Source of the DNA: Hahella sp. HN01
GTDB lineage: Bacteria; Pseudomonadota; Gammaproteobacteria; Pseudomonadales; Oleiphilaceae
DNA: 64,000 nt
Assembly: GCF_018986435.1 (NCBI RefSeq)
Contig: NZ_JAHMIN010000012.1
Span: 1 to 64,000 of the forward strand
Direction of reading: 5' to 3'
Positions 62,441 to 64,000 of the stretch are shown here, one piece after another. The position numbers and the translations under genes were made by a program. A model generated the notes under the pieces. It did no database searches. It was given only the letters and a program-made list of their open reading frames with translations, and had not been told where the DNA came from. Within the stretch, counting starts at the first letter, position 1; each line of letters starts with the position of its first letter.

Positions 62441-62680
62441 TCAGCCGCGCAAGATCAGGAAATGAAACTCGCCCTCTTCCACCCTGCTCTCCACCAGAGT
62501 GTGCGCACTAAGTTGCAAATAGGAAGAAAAATCCCTTTGCGAACCTGGATCCGTCGTTAACACCAACAATTGTTCGCCAGCGGCCATCGCATTCAGTTTC
62601 TGCTTGGTCTTCAACAACGGCATCGGGCATTTCAAGCCCCTCAAATCAAGCGTGCTGACCGCCGCTTCCTGATTAGACAT
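62441..62680 (-). CDS. TusA-like sulfur-carrier protein
   Basis: 79 residues from the ATG at 62680 with GGAGG 5 bases upstream. LDLRGLKCPMPLLKTKQKLN carries the CPxP motif, with Cys18 as the persulfide carrier. The Pseudomonas homologue at the same place (PA1006) is linked to molybdenum cofactor and nitrate respiration. This makes it of interest that moaB and moeA lie 9 kb away. It probably shares a transcript with perM, which follows it on the same strand. Confidence 0.9.
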   Translation of the reverse strand: MSNQEAAVSTLDLRGLKCPMPLLKTKQKLNAMAAGEQLLVLTTDPGSQRDFSSYLQLSAHTLVESRVEEGEFHFLILRG

Positions 62681-62890
62681 CGCCCCTCCAAATACCGGTT
62701 GATTCGCCCCGCATGATAGGGATATCAACTACATATTGCTATATTGTAATTGATAAGACGTCACTTCTTTCCGCCGATTGACGTACAATCTCAGGCGTTA
62801 AAGTATTAGAAGATTTCTCCAAAACAGCTTAAAGTCGTGTAAATCACGCATTCCGCCATTTGACGGATTCTGCTGCCGAAACTTGGTCCC

Positions 62891-64000
62891 ATGCGCAAAA
62901 AATACCTTATCCCATTACTGTTCAGCCTGACTCTTTCCCCCGTCACTCACGCCGACGAATCCACGTTACCGGAGCTGGGCGACAGCAGCGGCGCAATCAT
63001 TACGCCCGCCCAAGAGCAAGCGTTGGGACAGGCTTGGCTGCGCTCGCTGCGCTCTCAGCTTCCTACATACGCTGATCCGTTACTGACAGTTTACGTGCGA
63101 GACCTGATCTACAAGCTGGCGCCTAACAGCGAGCTGCAGGACCACAACCTGACCACGGTAGTTGTCGACTCTAATATCCTGAACGCATTCGCCGTTCCCG
63201 GCGGCGTTATAGGCGTCAACGCCGGCTTGTTTTTGTATGCCCAAAGCGAACAGGAAATGGCCGGCGTGCTCGCTCACGAAATCGCCCACTTAAGCCAACG
63301 CCATTTCGCCCGACGCCTGGAAGAAAGCAAGATGCACACGGCTCTCAACATGGCGGGAATTCTAGCGAGCGTGATTATCGCCGCCACCGCCGGTTCAGAT
63401 GCTGGCGTCGCAGCCTTAGCCTCAACACAGGCCTATTCGATACAGGAACAATTGAGCTATAGCAGACAGAACGAGCAAGAGGCGGACCGGCTCGGTCTGG
63501 AAACCCTCGCAGCCAGCGGCATGGAGCCTCGCGCCATGTCCACCATGTTTGAAAAGATGCTGCGCAACAACCGCTACGCACAGCAATTTCCTGAATACCT
63601 GCGCACTCACCCTCTGACAGAGAGCCGCGTATCGGACACCGCCGCCAGAGCCGCCAACTATCCAGCCGGCGTATACAAAGAAGACCCTGACTACTATATC
63701 ATGCAAAGCCGCGTGCTTTTGCATTACGCCAAGAACGCCGAGGACGCCTTTAATCTTTTCAAGGCGCAAGCCACCGGCGGCACAGAAAATTCGCGCTTGG
63801 CTGCGTTGTACGGACAGGTGATCAGCGCCAACAAAGTGGAGCGCCCGCAGGACGCCAAAGAGGCAATGGAGCAACTGCTTAAAGTAGACAGCAATCGAAT
63901 CTCCATCGTCATCGCCTACGCGGACTGGCTGGCGGCAAGCAAGAGAAACGATGAAGCCATTCAGGTGCTTAACAAGCATCTGCAGCGCAATCCAGGCAAC
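62891..64000 (+). CDS. bepA: BepA/YfgC-like M48 metalloprotease, 5' part
   Basis: The frame runs from the ATG at 62891 to the window end, 370 residues. A signal peptide (to about residue 22, THADE) is followed by the M48 domain: GVLAHEIAHLSQRHFAR gives HEIAH zinc ligands, and QNEQEADRLGLETLA supplies the third ligand and Asp. The segment after about residue 260 looks like TPR repeats (LLHYAKNAEDAFNLF; IAYADWLAASKRNDEAIQVLNKHLQ). It is a periplasmic chaperone-protease that helps assemble outer-membrane proteins such as LptD. The C-terminal TPR end is outside the window. Confidence 0.94.
   Translation, partial: MRKKYLIPLLFSLTLSPVTHADESTLPELGDSSGAIITPAQEQALGQAWLRSLRSQLPTYADPLLTVYVRDLIYKLAPNSELQDHNLTTVVVDSNILNAFAVPGGVIGVNAGLFLYAQSEQEMAGVLAHEIAHLSQRHFARRLEESKMHTALNMAGILASVIIAATAGSDAGVAALASTQAYSIQEQLSYSRQNEQEADRLGLETLAASGMEPRAMSTMFEKMLRNNRYAQQFPEYLRTHPLTESRVSDTAARAANYPAGVYKEDPDYYIMQSRVLLHYAKNAEDAFNLFKAQATGGTENSRLAALYGQVISANKVERPQDAKEAMEQLLKVDSNRISIVIAYADWLAASKRNDEAIQVLNKHLQRNPGN

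Overview
The window looks like chromosomal DNA of a marine gammaproteobacterium near the Oceanospirillales/Pseudomonas border. A Hahella-like genome is my best guess from memory, and I could not check it by search. Reasons: moderate-to-high GC, dense Gram-negative gene content (BamC, BepA, EptA, outer-membrane barrel), a split B12-dependent ribonucleotide reductase (nrdJa/nrdJb) as in pseudomonads, and a right-hand block bepA-tusA-perM-bcp-gcvR-dapA-bamC-purC whose content and order match the Pseudomonas PA1005-PA1013 region. I see no transposase, integrase, phage gene or CRISPR array. One tRNA, tRNA-Val(GAC), is present.

Layout. 0-9 kb: a truncated secreted collagen-repeat protein, an acetyltransferase, a class 3 lipase, a Gate-domain membrane protein divergent from an Lrp/AsnC regulator, a secreted PPC-CAP protein, a PPP-type phosphatase and a chemoreceptor. 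9-13 kb: a Tat-exported PhoD phosphatase and four small proteins of unknown function. 13.3-17.8 kb: an envelope-stress module on the minus strand, dgkA-eptA-response regulator-sensor kinase. 17.8-30 kb: a LysR-controlled transporter/tautomerase locus, a large secreted M14 carboxypeptidase, an EF-hand protein with an upstream Fur-box candidate, RNase Z with a LysR gene, and an oxidoreductase-VOC-macrodomain operon. 30-39 kb: a second chemoreceptor, a GNAT protein, a PEBP protein, a heme-oxygenase-like diiron protein candidate, an AraC/cyclic-phosphate-receiver gene pair, a solute-binding protein and MarC.

39-47 kb: a cytosolic Ser/Thr kinase convergent with an ECF sigma factor whose region 2 lacks the usual acidic DAED-type motif, then an acyl-CoA ligase, a lipoprotein, a phosphoesterase and an SDR epimerase. 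47-52 kb: nrdJa/nrdJb behind two good NrdR-box matches, then galU and an XRE regulator. 52-56 kb: tRNA-Val, then the tight minus-strand run epimerase-carbonic anhydrase-moaB-moeA. 56-64 kb: an outer-membrane barrel and the conserved housekeeping block, ending inside bepA.

The most interesting leads are the kinase/ECF pair (a likely phosphorylation-gated sigma factor), the diiron-oxygenase-like protein with a 71-bp tandem upstream repeat, the AraC-cREC pair, and the nrdJ control region with two NrdR boxes and three palindromes between the two subunit genes.
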